DNA of 64,000 nucleotides from Nitratireductor pacificus pht-3B (GCF_000300335.1 NZ_AMRM01000010.1:1-64000); one strand, 5' to 3'. Counted from the first letter of the stretch, positions 28,671-39,225 are shown. Numbers and translations are program-made. The notes: generated by a model not told the origin, from the letters alone.

Positions 28671-28718
28671 AGGACCATGACGACGCTCTGACGAGCTGCC
28701 GTCATGGTCCTTTTTCTT
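28671..28718 (+). terminator. Intrinsic terminator after dctP
   Basis: A perfect 12 bp stem pairs AGGACCATGACG (28671-28682) with CGTCATGGTCCT (28700-28711). The loop contains a further GCTC/GAGC pairing, and TTTTTCTTT follows. This is a textbook rho-independent terminator on the plus strand. It lies between dctP and dctQ of what should be one transporter. Confidence 0.9.
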
Positions 28719-28827
28719 TCCGCTGGCCGATCGTGCGAAAACCTGTTCTCATTCTCGGCGATCATGCTTTAAACAGGGCGACCGATAGACAGACGAGCGG
28801 GGACAACCCGCCTCCGGGGAGGGGTCG

Positions 28828-29343
28828 GTGAGAAGGTTCGAGCACTATTTCATTGCCGTCAACAAATGGGCGCTGGTGCTGTTGCTCTCGGCCATGGCCG
28901 TGATCGTCTTCGCCAATGTCTCGCTGCGCTACCTGACCAATTTCTCGATCACCTGGGCGGAGGAGGTCGCGCGCTATCTGATGGTGTGGATGACCTTCAT
29001 CGGCGCCGGCCTGGCGCTGAGGACGGGCGGCCATGTGGCGATCGGCAACTTTCAGGAAATGCTCGACCCCGGCGCGCAGCGCGTCGTGCGCGGGCTCATC
29101 CTGTGCCTGCTCCTCGCCTTCTTCGCCATCATGATCTGGATGGGCAAGGACTACATGGACCGCATGCGCTTCCAGGTAACCCCCGCCACACGCATCTCGT
29201 TCAGCTACATCTACGCCGCCATGCCGATCGGCTTCGCCCTGCTGATCGTCCATCTACTTCTGATCGCCAGGAGCTTCGTGCTCGAGAACCGCTTCGCGGA
29301 GATCGCGGCCACGGCCCCCGTTCCGGCGGCGAGCGGGGACTAG
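28828..29343 (+). CDS. dctQ: TRAP transporter small permease, DctQ family
   Basis: A protein of 171 residues with a GTG start at 28828 preceded by GGGGAGGGG. Four membrane helices; ITWAEEVARYLMVWMTFIGAGLALRTGGHVAI is the DctQ signature. It lies 109 bp after the terminator that follows dctP and 5 bp before dctM. It therefore depends on read-through or its own promoter in 28719-28827. Confidence 0.88.
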   Translation: MRRFEHYFIAVNKWALVLLLSAMAVIVFANVSLRYLTNFSITWAEEVARYLMVWMTFIGAGLALRTGGHVAIGNFQEMLDPGAQRVVRGLILCLLLAFFAIMIWMGKDYMDRMRFQVTPATRISFSYIYAAMPIGFALLIVHLLLIARSFVLENRFAEIAATAPVPAASGD

Positions 29344-29348
29344 GACCC

Positions 29349-30632
29349 GTGGCGCTCATTCTCTTCGCATCCTTCTTCGCCCTGCTTGTCATCGGCATGC
29401 CGGTTGCCTTCGCGCTGGCGCTGGCCGTGTGGGCAGCCATCGGTCTCGGCAGTTCCTACCCGCAGATCGTCATCGTCAAGGAGATGTTCTCCGGCCTCGA
29501 CAGTTTTCCGCTGATGGCGGTGCCGTTCTTCATCCTTGCCGCCGAACTGATGACGAGCGGCGCCATGACGCAGATCCTGCTGCGCTTCGCCTCGCAGTTC
29601 GTCGGCCATTTCCGCGGCGGTCTCGGCTACGCCAACGTCGTCTCTTCGACCATGTTCGCCGGCATCTCCGGCTCGGCGCTGGCCGACGCCGCCGGCCCCG
29701 GAGCGATGATGATCCGCATGATGGAGAAGGACGGCTACGACAAATCCTACGCCAGCGCCCTGACCGCCTCGGCCTCGGTGGTGGGGCCTATCATCCCGCC
29801 GTCGATCATCATGATCCTCTACGCCATGCAGGATGAGCGGGTCTCCGTCATCGCCCTTTTCATGGCGGGCATCGTGCCCGGCATCCTGATCTCCACCGCC
29901 ATGGCGGCGACCAACTGGTATGTCTGCCGCAAGCGCGGCTTCAAGAGCAGCACGCCCCGCCCGCCGGTGCGCGAGATGCTGCGCACTTCGTTTCAGGCCC
30001 TGCCGGCGATCATGCTGATCGTGCTCATCATCGGCGGCATCCGCAGCGGCATGTTCACGCCGACCGAGGCGTCGGTCGTGGCGGTGTTCTATGCGCTTCT
30101 GTGCGGTCTCTTCGTCTACCGCTCGCTGCGCCTGCGCGACCTGCCGGACGTCATCTTCCGCTCGGCGCTGGTCACGGTGGCGATCCTGCTCATCCTGGCG
30201 GCGGCGCGCGCCTTCGCCTGGATCATCATCATCGAGGGCATTCCGCAGGCCATCGCCGCCACGATCGTTTCGTGGAACCTGGACCCGGTGCTGTTCCTGC
30301 TGGCGGTCAATGTCCTCCTGCTCGTCTTCGGCCTGTTCATGGACCCCCTGCCCGGCGTCATGATCCTCGTTCCGATCCTGAGCCCCATCGCCTACTCCCT
30401 GGGCATCGATCCGATCCACTTCGCCATCGTGGTCATCGTCAACCTGACCATCGGCCTGCTGACACCGCCGGTCGGGGCGTTGCTTTTCGTCGTCTCCTCG
30501 GCCGTCAAGATCCGCGTCAGCGACATGATCAGGGAGATGCCGCCATTCCTCGTCATGCACCTGCTGGTGCTGATGGCGCTGACCTTCATTCCTGCGCTCT
30601 CGACCTGGCTGCCGGGCCTCAGCGGCTATTGA
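29349..30632 (+). CDS. dctM: TRAP transporter large permease, DctM family
   Basis: A protein of 427 residues from the GTG at 29349, with AGGA immediately upstream. About 12 membrane helices. Motifs: GMPVAFALALAVWAAIGLG, VPFFILAAELMTSGAM, SASVVGPIIPPSIIMILYA and LLTPPVGALLFVVSSAVKI. Forms the transporter with the DctP and DctQ proteins encoded upstream. IclR follows within 80 bp. Confidence 0.92.
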   Translation: MALILFASFFALLVIGMPVAFALALAVWAAIGLGSSYPQIVIVKEMFSGLDSFPLMAVPFFILAAELMTSGAMTQILLRFASQFVGHFRGGLGYANVVSSTMFAGISGSALADAAGPGAMMIRMMEKDGYDKSYASALTASASVVGPIIPPSIIMILYAMQDERVSVIALFMAGIVPGILISTAMAATNWYVCRKRGFKSSTPRPPVREMLRTSFQALPAIMLIVLIIGGIRSGMFTPTEASVVAVFYALLCGLFVYRSLRLRDLPDVIFRSALVTVAILLILAAARAFAWIIIIEGIPQAIAATIVSWNLDPVLFLLAVNVLLLVFGLFMDPLPGVMILVPILSPIAYSLGIDPIHFAIVVIVNLTIGLLTPPVGALLFVVSSAVKIRVSDMIREMPPFLVMHLLVLMALTFIPALSTWLPGLSGY

Positions 30633-30709
30633 CCTGACAGGCCCGGTCATTGCCAGGGCGGGACAGCCGGCGTAACAATGGGCAGAGGAGACAGGGGGGC
30701 ACGGCCACG

Positions 30710-31474
30710 GTGAGGACCAGCTCTGACGAAGGCACCAGCACCGTCGCGTTGCAGAACGGCCTGGAACTGGTGCGCCTGCTGTCGGCCGAAGGCCCCATGA
30801 ATGTGGACGAACTCTCCGACCGCGCAGCGCTCAAGCCGGAAACCGTGGCAAAGCTCGTCAACACGCTGGAAATGCACGGATACATCGAACCCACGCGGTT
30901 CGCCGACCGGTTCCAACCCGGGCGCATTGCCGGCGCCCTTTCGGAAAGCTTCCTGCGCGGCGCACCGATCGGCGCGCTCGCGCGCCCGGTGATGCAGACC
31001 TTCGCCGAGACGCATGGCGCCACCGTGTCTCTGGTCGTCCCCGAGGGCGATCATGCCCTCTCGCTCCAGGTGTGCAGAAGCCTGGCGAGGGATGCCGCGG
31101 CCGACTATCCCGGCTCTTCCGTGGCGATGGAGCGCTCGGCCGGCGGCCATGCGCTGCTCTTCACCGCCAGCACGCAAGGCAGGGAGCTGGCGCAATTGTC
31201 CGGCGAGGAGACCGCGTTGAGCCGCAGTCTTGCCGAGAGCTTCGCCTTCTTTCGCGCGTCCGGCTGCTTCAAGGTCATCGACCGGGAGCGGAACGCGGTC
31301 ATGCTCGGCGCACCCTTGCATCTGAGCGATGCGGTCCTGGCCGTCGAAGCCCTGCTGCCGCGCCCCGTATTGCAGGGACGCTCGGCCATGACCGTCATCC
31401 GTGACCTTCTGGAAGCCGTGGAGCTGATACAGCGGAAATCCGCGGCGGCGGGCGTGCGCTATCTGGACGACTGA
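30710..31474 (+). CDS. IclR family transcriptional regulator
   Basis: A protein of 254 residues from the GTG at 30710; a TTG at 30650 would add 20 residues with no better ribosome site. HTH region: GLELVRLLSAEGPMNVDELSDRAALKPETVAKLVNTLEMHG. The C-terminal effector domain is shorter and less typical than in the IclR at 17391. Same direction as the dehydratase/TRAP genes, so it probably controls them. Confidence 0.83.
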   Translation: MRTSSDEGTSTVALQNGLELVRLLSAEGPMNVDELSDRAALKPETVAKLVNTLEMHGYIEPTRFADRFQPGRIAGALSESFLRGAPIGALARPVMQTFAETHGATVSLVVPEGDHALSLQVCRSLARDAAADYPGSSVAMERSAGGHALLFTASTQGRELAQLSGEETALSRSLAESFAFFRASGCFKVIDRERNAVMLGAPLHLSDAVLAVEALLPRPVLQGRSAMTVIRDLLEAVELIQRKSAAAGVRYLDD

Positions 31475-31494
31475 AGCGAACCGGCCCCGCAGGC

Positions 31495-32313
31495 CTACGC
31501 CATCTCGAACGCATCTAGGTCTTCAGTGTCCTGCCCCGGCAGCAGGCCCGCCAGGACAAGCAGTTCGTCGCCGATCTCGTCCAGCCGTTCCTCGGGAAGA
31601 TGCCCCGCCGGGGCACTGCAGGCGATCGACATGGCGCCATCGTGGAACGGAGAGCGGAACGGCGTCGCAACGCTGTTGACGTCCGTCTGCCAGCCGCCGA
31701 CCGAGCGGCTGAAGCCCAGGACCGCGATAGCGTCCAGGCCCTTCGTGATTGCCTCCGCGGCCTGCGGCCAGTCCTCCTCATCTCTCACCTGCAGCGCCTT
31801 CATCACCGTTTCGCGTTCCCCTTCGCTGAGGCAGGCCAGAATACCGTGCCCGGCCGCCGTGGTGGCGAGCGGCACGCGTGATCCCGCCTCGAGCCGGAGG
31901 GTAACGAGCGTCGAGGCGCTGTGGCAGACCTCGAGATGAAGGGCATCCGTCCTGTCCAGAACGGCGAGCGACACATGGACACCATGACGGTCGGCGAAGC
32001 GCTGCATGTGCGGCCGCGCCCGTTCGGCCAGATGCGCCTCGCACCGGGCTCCGTAGCCCAGACGGACGACGCCCGCCGCCAGGCGGAAGCGGCGCCGGTG
32101 TGCGCTGTAGTGCAGCAGCCCCATCCCGGTCAGGGACCGCGTCAGCCGCGCCACCGTCGGGGCGGGCAGGCCGGTGCGTTGGACGATATCGGAATTGCTT
32201 AACCAGACCGGCGCACCGGCGAAAGTCGCAAGCAGGCTCAAGCCCCTCGATAAAGCTGAGGAAACGGCTGCGCCAGGCTTTGCAGCACCGTCACGCTTGC
32301 CTGTTGTCGCCAA
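31495..32313 (-). CDS. IclR family transcriptional regulator
   Basis: A protein of 272 residues from a TTG start at 32313 with AGGA 6 bases upstream (the nearest ATG is out of frame). HTH: SRGLSLLATFAGAPVWLSNSDIVQRTGLPAPTVARLTRSL. The effector domain contains PLATTAAGHGILACL and GWQTDVNSVATPFRS. Convergent with the previous IclR gene with 20 bp between. No adjacent target gene is obvious. Confidence 0.85.
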   Translation of the reverse strand: MATTGKRDGAAKPGAAVSSALSRGLSLLATFAGAPVWLSNSDIVQRTGLPAPTVARLTRSLTGMGLLHYSAHRRRFRLAAGVVRLGYGARCEAHLAERARPHMQRFADRHGVHVSLAVLDRTDALHLEVCHSASTLVTLRLEAGSRVPLATTAAGHGILACLSEGERETVMKALQVRDEEDWPQAAEAITKGLDAIAVLGFSRSVGGWQTDVNSVATPFRSPFHDGAMSIACSAPAGHLPEERLDEIGDELLVLAGLLPGQDTEDLDAFEMA

Positions 32314-32449
32314 CGCCCATCCTGCTCCTGTCGCAACCGTTGAAAGGGGCAGAAAGGGTAACAGGATTTCACGCTGGCCGGCAACGCAAATCCGCGTCGA
32401 GGTCGGTTGGAGAGGGAAGCGCCCGGTCTTGGGGTCGGTCCTGGGAAAG

Positions 32450-32525
32450 TGGTGCCGCTTGTCAGACTCGAACTGACGACCTCCGCATTACGAATGCGAT
32501 GCTCTACCAACTGAGCTAAAGCGGC
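32450..32525 (-). tRNA. tRNA-Thr (anticodon CGT)
   Basis: Read on the minus strand from 32525: acceptor GCCGCTT pairs perfectly with AAGCGGC. Then come a D arm GCTC...GAGC, an anticodon stem TCGCA/TGCGG with loop TTCGTAA, and a T arm with GTTCGAGTC. The 3' end is ACCA and is encoded. The 76 nt length and all arms are normal. The anticodon CGT reads ACG (Thr). Confidence 0.96.
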
Positions 32526-32790
32526 AGCCTCCTGCGCGGCTTGCGTCGCACCGGACTGACCCGCCTGATAGCCGCATCGCTTACCAAGATCAAGAGAGAG
32601 TTGCGTCGAGACGCGCTCTTCATGCGGTTTTGATGGCGGCGCATCCGGGGCCGGGCCGGCCTCGACAGCATGGCGTGCAGATCGGGTCGTTTCCTGCTTC
32701 GGGGCATGGACTCTCGTCGCGCCAGGGTTCATCCTCTCCCTTCTCCCGCGGCGGAGATTGCTCACCCGAAAGGCAGGCAGGAAGGAATTC

Positions 32791-33279
<489 letters not shown>

Positions 33280-33291
33280 GGGAGAGCGCCC

Positions 33292-34005
<714 letters not shown>

Positions 34006-34076
34006 GAACCGGAAGCGGCCGCATTGTTTTCAGTGAAGCCGAACCAACCTGTCGGGCGAAACTGCCTGCTTCGTGC

Positions 34077-34769
34077 TCATGTCTGGGCGTCCACCCTCAG
34101 GAACCGTTCTGGCATGGCGTCCCGGTACGGGAAGAACCGGAAGTAGGGCTGCGCCTCGGCAAGCACGCGCCGCGCCGACGGGCGGGCGATGAGCCGCTCG
34201 AAATAGGCGGCGACCGCCGCGTACCTGTCGTCAAACGGATGGACGATGCCCGCATAGAAGAGCGCCGGCGTCGCGGAACAGTCGGCCATGGTGAACGCGT
34301 CACCCGTTGCCCATTCACGGTTCGCGACCTGCCTGTCGATCAGCGCATAGGCCACATCGAGTGCTGCGCGCGCGGCAGCGACGCCATGCGGATCCTTGCC
34401 ATCGTCCGGACGGATGCGGTCGAGGACGATCGTCTGCATCGGATCGCTGACATGGAGATCGAAGAACCGGTCCCACAGCCGCACCTGCAGGGCGGCCTCC
34501 GGGTCCTCGGGAATCATCCGCAACCGACCGGGGTGGTGCAGGTCGAGATATTCGATGATGATGCTGGTCTCCGGCACGGTCGCGCCGCGCGCGGCATCGT
34601 GCAGCACCGGCATCTTGCCGAGTGGCCACAAGGCGCGAAACGCGTCCGCCGAAGCCGGATCCCCGAGATCGACCAGCACCTTGTCGAAAGCGGTGCCGTT
34701 CTCGTAGAGGGCGATCAGCACCTTGTGGCAGAAGGAGGCCAGCGGATGCTGGTGAAGGGTCAGGGACAT
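34077..34769 (-). CDS. Glutathione S-transferase family protein
   Basis: A protein of 230 residues from the ATG at 34769. The N-terminal thioredoxin-like domain reads MSLTLHQHPLASFCHKVLIALYENG, with Ser/Cys-type active-site residues at about 12-14, and GKMPVLHD plus the ETSIIIEYLD glutathione-contact motif. The C-terminal helical domain has FTMADCSATPALFYA, the N-capping Asp motif. Function beyond GSH binding or transfer is unknown. Convergent with the coxSM pair. Confidence 0.86.
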   Translation of the reverse strand: MSLTLHQHPLASFCHKVLIALYENGTAFDKVLVDLGDPASADAFRALWPLGKMPVLHDAARGATVPETSIIIEYLDLHHPGRLRMIPEDPEAALQVRLWDRFFDLHVSDPMQTIVLDRIRPDDGKDPHGVAAARAALDVAYALIDRQVANREWATGDAFTMADCSATPALFYAGIVHPFDDRYAAVAAYFERLIARPSARRVLAEAQPYFRFFPYRDAMPERFLRVDAQT

Positions 34770-34818
34770 ATCGCCTCGGTCGTCGCTGGTGTTTCGCATC
34801 CGGGGGAGTTTTTACCGC

Positions 34819-36471
34819 TCACTTGGCGAGCGCGGCCTTCAGCCGCTCGATCTCGGCTGGCGGCCAGCCCTGCGGATCGGTGACCGCCATCCATGCGTCG
34901 ATATAATGCTCCGGCGCGTAGAGATGGCCGTAGCCGAGCGGCGCCGTCGTCGCCAGCGCCATGTCGAGCGCCAGTTGCAGGAAGGTGACGAGCGGATACC
35001 ACCGCAGCTCCGGCGACACGTCCGGGCCGCGTTCGCCGACGAGCCAGGCAGGCGGGCGATACCAGGCGAACGGATCGAAGAAGACCACGGGATCGCTCGC
35101 ATATTGCAGATAGACGATGCGCAGCGGCCCCCAGGCGGCGCCCGGAATGTCGAGGGCATTCCGTTGCGCCGTGAAGCGCACCACCGAGCCGTCGCGGAAG
35201 CGGGGCAGCCAGGCCGGCGAACCGGCGTTGCGGTCGCTGGTGACGGAACGCCAGATGCGGCTGTTGAAGGGCGGTCCCACCCACAGCGCGCCCTGGAAGG
35301 GATCGGCCAGGACGTCGAAGAGCTCGGAGGACTGCTCGGAACTCAGCGCGCCGAGGCTGAGGCCGTAGAGATAGAGCTTTGGCCGCGTCTCCTCCGGCAG
35401 GGTCTTCCAGTGGGCGTAGACCTCGCGGAACAGCGCGTGCGCCGCCTCCGCGCCGTAGCTCGGCTCGATCAGCAGCGAGAGCCAGCTCGTCAGGTAGGAA
35501 TATTGCTGTGCGACCATCACCGTGTCGCCGTCGTGCAGATATTCCAGCGTGTCGGCTCCCTCCGGATCGATCCAGCCGGTGCCGGTCGGGGCGACGACGA
35601 CCATCACCGACCGTTCGAAGGCGCCGATGCGCTGGAGTTCGGCCAGCGCCAGCCTGGCGCGCGCATCGCTGTCTTCCGCCGAGCGCAGGCCCACATAGAC
35701 GCGCATGGGTTCCAGCGCCGGCCGGCCGGTGAAGGCGGCGATCAGCTCCCTTCGCGGTCCCTCAACGATGAAGCTGCGGCCCGTCCGGCCAAGCGTGTCC
35801 CAGCCGATCAGGGAACCCGGACCGCCCGTCTTCAGCGCCTCGCCGGGCCGCTCGATGCCGTCCTCGAACAGGGCGTCGAGTTCGGCATAGGCGGAATCCG
35901 CGACCCGCAGCGCGTAGCGCAGCAGCACCCGGTCCACCAGCGACGCCGCCAGGAGCGCGACCACGGCTAGGCCCAGCACATTGGCGATGCGGCGCGGCAC
36001 GAACCGCTTCAGCCAGCCGGAGACGAAGGAGAAGATGCGCTTCGGCCCGCGCCCGATGCCGACGAGCAGCAGGAACAGGACGAATGCGATGCCGCCGACC
36101 TTGAAGGGATGCGCCGTATCGACCGGCTCCAGTTCCATCAGCTCACGGATGGAGTTCTGCCAGCCGGCGGCCTTCCAGAGAAAAAAGACGGCAACGGCCG
36201 CGCACAGGAGGGCCATCGCCCATTGGCCGTAATAGCGCGGCGAAGGGCGCGGCTCCGGCAGTTCCAGATAGCGCCACAGCCAGACGAGGAAGACACCGAG
36301 ACCGTAGCCCAGAGCAAGCGAGACGCCGGAGAGGATGCCCTGGACGAAGAAGGCGCGCGGCAGAAGCGAGGGCGTCAGCGAGGCGGCGAAGGCCAGCGTT
36401 CCAAGACACAAGCCGAGGATCGAGAAGGAGTGCCAGATGCGCCGCTCGCGCCCGTTCGGAAGATCGACCAT
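34819..36471 (-). CDS. Membrane-anchored alpha/beta hydrolase family protein (Abhydrolase_9 type)
   Basis: A protein of 550 residues. The N-terminal third has five or so membrane helices (from WHSFSILGLCLGTLAFAASLTPSLLPR to ANVLGLAVVALLAASLVDRVLL). The rest is a cytoplasmic or periplasmic hydrolase domain with the nucleophile motif YGLSLGALSS and the end GYGHLYAPEHYIDAWMAV. This composition matches the Pfam Abhydrolase_9 and its N-terminal partner domain, of unknown substrate. It is 89 bp downstream of the DUF1611 gene. Confidence 0.8.
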   Translation of the reverse strand: MVDLPNGRERRIWHSFSILGLCLGTLAFAASLTPSLLPRAFFVQGILSGVSLALGYGLGVFLVWLWRYLELPEPRPSPRYYGQWAMALLCAAVAVFFLWKAAGWQNSIRELMELEPVDTAHPFKVGGIAFVLFLLLVGIGRGPKRIFSFVSGWLKRFVPRRIANVLGLAVVALLAASLVDRVLLRYALRVADSAYAELDALFEDGIERPGEALKTGGPGSLIGWDTLGRTGRSFIVEGPRRELIAAFTGRPALEPMRVYVGLRSAEDSDARARLALAELQRIGAFERSVMVVVAPTGTGWIDPEGADTLEYLHDGDTVMVAQQYSYLTSWLSLLIEPSYGAEAAHALFREVYAHWKTLPEETRPKLYLYGLSLGALSSEQSSELFDVLADPFQGALWVGPPFNSRIWRSVTSDRNAGSPAWLPRFRDGSVVRFTAQRNALDIPGAAWGPLRIVYLQYASDPVVFFDPFAWYRPPAWLVGERGPDVSPELRWYPLVTFLQLALDMALATTAPLGYGHLYAPEHYIDAWMAVTDPQGWPPAEIERLKAALAK

Positions 36472-36560
36472 GGCCCCGCCTCCTTTGCGCCGCCGCCCGG
36501 TCCTTCCACAGTGACCCGTCGCTGCCGGGATGGCAACAGCGCCCGCTCGCGGAAGCCGGC

Positions 36561-37556
36561 TCAGCCCAGCGCGTCGATCAGGCGGCCCGCCCCGTCGCGG
36601 AACGGATCAACGGTCGGCAGGCCCATGCGCGCCTCGATCTCCTGAAGGCAGGTCTGCGCCGCGCCCGCCGCCAGGGCGGCCGTGTTGACCGAGATGCCGA
36701 TGACCTTGACATCGGGATTGACGATCCGCGCCATGTCCAGCGACACGTCGCGCAGCGCCTCCAGCGAGGGCAGGCCGTAATGTGGCAGGCCGCGCATATG
36801 GGTGCGCGTCGGCTCGTGGCAGAGCACCAGCGCGTCCGGCTGCCCGCCATGGATCAGCGCCATGGTCACGCCGGAGAAGGAGGGGTGGAACAGGCTGCCC
36901 TGCCCTTCGATCAGGTCCCAATGGTCGGCGTCGTTGTCCGGCGTCAGATGCTCCACGGCGCCGGCCATGAAATCGGCGACCACCGCGTCGAGCGGCACGC
37001 CCGAGCCGGTGATCAGGATGCCGGTCTGACCGGTGGCGCGGAAGCTCGCCTTGATGCCGCGATCGCGCATGTCGCGCTCCATGGCGAGCGCCGTGTACAT
37101 CTTGCCGACGGAGCAATCAGTCCCGACAGCCAGGCAGCGCTTGCCGCTGCGCCGCTTGCCGTCGGCGATCGGGTATTCTTCCTGCGGGATGCGCACATCG
37201 AAAAGGCCGACCCCGGCGCGCTCGGCAGCCGCCACCAACGGCTTCTGCGCCGTCAGCCTGTTGTGCAGGCCCGAGGCGATGTCCATGCCGGCCTCGGCCG
37301 CCTCGACAAGGCTCGCCATCCAGCTTTGCGAGATCACGCCGCCGCGATTGGCCGCGCCGACCACCAGGGTCTCGGCGCCGGCCGCCCTGGCTTCGGCGAT
37401 CGTCATGTCCTTCAGGCCGAGATCGGCCTTGCAGCCCGGAAGGCGCAACTGCCCGACGCAGAACTCCGGTCGCCAGTCCTTGATGCCCTGGGCGACCTTA
37501 GCGGTCAGCGCGTCCTGCGCATCGCCGAGGAACAGGAGATAGGGGGACTTCAACAT
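36561..37556 (-). CDS. DUF1611 family protein, DgcN-like (D-glutamate N-acetyltransferase group)
   Basis: A protein of 331 residues. Rossmann-like N-terminal domain, then a P-loop GTDCSVGKMYTALAM, GTGQTGILITGSG-like region (RATGQTGILITGSGVPLDAVVADFMAG) and EGQGSLFHPSFSGV. These are DUF1611 signatures; family members described as DgcN acetylate D-glutamate and work with the racemase/epimerase DgcA. No dgcA lies beside it here. It ends the leftward hut-TRAP run after a 118 bp gap, which links it by position to glutamate made from histidine. Function is inferred. Confidence 0.75.
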   Translation of the reverse strand: MLKSPYLLFLGDAQDALTAKVAQGIKDWRPEFCVGQLRLPGCKADLGLKDMTIAEARAAGAETLVVGAANRGGVISQSWMASLVEAAEAGMDIASGLHNRLTAQKPLVAAAERAGVGLFDVRIPQEEYPIADGKRRSGKRCLAVGTDCSVGKMYTALAMERDMRDRGIKASFRATGQTGILITGSGVPLDAVVADFMAGAVEHLTPDNDADHWDLIEGQGSLFHPSFSGVTMALIHGGQPDALVLCHEPTRTHMRGLPHYGLPSLEALRDVSLDMARIVNPDVKVIGISVNTAALAAGAAQTCLQEIEARMGLPTVDPFRDGAGRLIDALG

Positions 37557-37674
37557 GGCGGCATCACACTCCTTGCTTCACCGGACGCGGCACACGGGCA
37601 CGGTTTTAAGCTGGCAAAAGGTGCGATGCGCCGCAGATTGTCAAGCAGTGGCCCGGCGATGCGCCGACCCTGGA

Positions 37675-39225
37675 TCAAAACACCATGCCCGGCAGCCACG
37701 TGGAGATCGACGGCAACAGCCAGATGATCAGGATCCCGACGATCTGCAGGGCGATGAACGGCATCACCCCGCGGTAGATCTGCCCCGTGGTGATCTCGGG
37801 GGGCGCCGCGGCCCGCAGATAGAAGAGCGAGAATCCGAAGGGCGGCGTCAGGAACGAGGTCTGCAGATTGATGGCGATCAGCATCGCCAGCCACAGGGGA
37901 TCGTGCCCCATCAGGATCAGGATCGGCGCCACCAGAGGCAGGACGATGACCGAGATTTCCACGAAATCGAGGAAGAAGCCGAGCACGAAGATCATCGCCA
38001 TGACGAAGATCAGCGCCCCCTGCGGCCCGCCCGGCATGGAATGCAGGATCGCCTCGACGCGCAGATCGCCGCCCAGTCCGCGGAACACCAGCGAGAACAC
38101 GCTGGCCGCGAGGATCGTGGCGAAGATCATCGCCGTCACCGTCATGGTCGAGGTGACGATGGGCGTCAGGATGCCGCGCCTGGCCGCGCGGCGGACGGAG
38201 ACGGCAATCCCTGCGATGCCGAGCAGCACCAGCCCGGTGGTCAGCGCCGCGAGGCTCCATTCGAGGGGGCCTGCGTCGCTGCGCTGCAGACGTACTGGGA
38301 ACAGCCCCGCCAGCACCGCGACGACGCCGAGCGCCGCCGCCCCGAGCACGATCAGCCGGCCGTTCCCTTCGCTGCGCGCGCCCGCCAGAAGCAGCGCGCC
38401 GATGGCGCCGACGCTGGCCGCCTCGCTGGGCGTGGCGACGCCGCCGAGGATCGATCCCAGAACGGCGACGATCAGGAGCACCGGCGGCACGATGGCGCGC
38501 AGGATCTCGCGCGCGCCGGGCCGCGCGCCCGGCTCGGCCAGGGCCGGCGCCACCTCGGGCGAAACGGTTGCCCTTGCAAGCAGATAGGCGATGTAGACCG
38601 CCACCAGCGTCAGCCCCGGCAGGAGGGCGGCGGCGAAGACCTGCCCCACCGAGATGGTCTCGATGGTGAACTTGCCCTGCGCGTACTGCGCCTGCTGATA
38701 GGCGTTCGACATCACGTCCGACAGGATGATCAGCAGTGTCGAGGGGGGAATGATCTGTCCGAGCGTTCCCGAGGTGCAGACGATGCCGGAGGCAAGCTTC
38801 GGATCGTAGCCGCTGCGCACCATGGTCGGCAGGGCGATCAGGCCCATCGCCACGACCGTGGCGCCGACGATGCCGGTCGAAGCCGCCAGCAGCGCGCCGA
38901 CCAGCACCACGGAAACGCCGAGGCCGCCCCGCATGCTGCCGAACAGCCGCCCCATCGTCTCGAGCAGTTCCTCGGCGATGCGGCTCTTCTCCAGAACCAC
39001 GCCCATGAAGACGAAGAGGGGAATGGCGATCAGCACGTCGTTGGTCAGCGTGCCGAAGACCCGCTGGCCGAGCGCGCCGAGAAGGGACAGGTCGAACTGG
39101 CCGGTCATCCAGCCGGTCAGCGCGAACAGCGCCGCCGTCCCGGCCAGCATGAAGGAGACGGGATAGCCGACGAGGATGGCGACGATCAGCCCGATGAACA
39201 TGAGAATGTCGAGAGGCAGGGTCAT
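37675..39225 (-). CDS. dctM: TRAP transporter large permease, DctM family (large FcbT3-like form)
   Basis: A protein of 516 residues, about 80 longer than usual DctM. DctM motifs: GYPVSFMLAGTAALFALTG, IPLFVFMGVVLEKSR, GTLGQIIPPSTLLIILSD and SFLTPPFGFSLFYLRA. Two additional hydrophobic stretches (ALGVVAVLAGLF and AALTTGLVLLGIAGIAV, about 310-375) are inserted in the middle, as in the chloroaromatic/mannitol-type COG4664 subgroup. Overlaps dctQ by 4 bp. Confidence 0.9.
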   Translation of the reverse strand: MTLPLDILMFIGLIVAILVGYPVSFMLAGTAALFALTGWMTGQFDLSLLGALGQRVFGTLTNDVLIAIPLFVFMGVVLEKSRIAEELLETMGRLFGSMRGGLGVSVVLVGALLAASTGIVGATVVAMGLIALPTMVRSGYDPKLASGIVCTSGTLGQIIPPSTLLIILSDVMSNAYQQAQYAQGKFTIETISVGQVFAAALLPGLTLVAVYIAYLLARATVSPEVAPALAEPGARPGAREILRAIVPPVLLIVAVLGSILGGVATPSEAASVGAIGALLLAGARSEGNGRLIVLGAAALGVVAVLAGLFPVRLQRSDAGPLEWSLAALTTGLVLLGIAGIAVSVRRAARRGILTPIVTSTMTVTAMIFATILAASVFSLVFRGLGGDLRVEAILHSMPGGPQGALIFVMAMIFVLGFFLDFVEISVIVLPLVAPILILMGHDPLWLAMLIAINLQTSFLTPPFGFSLFYLRAAAPPEITTGQIYRGVMPFIALQIVGILIIWLLPSISTWLPGMVF

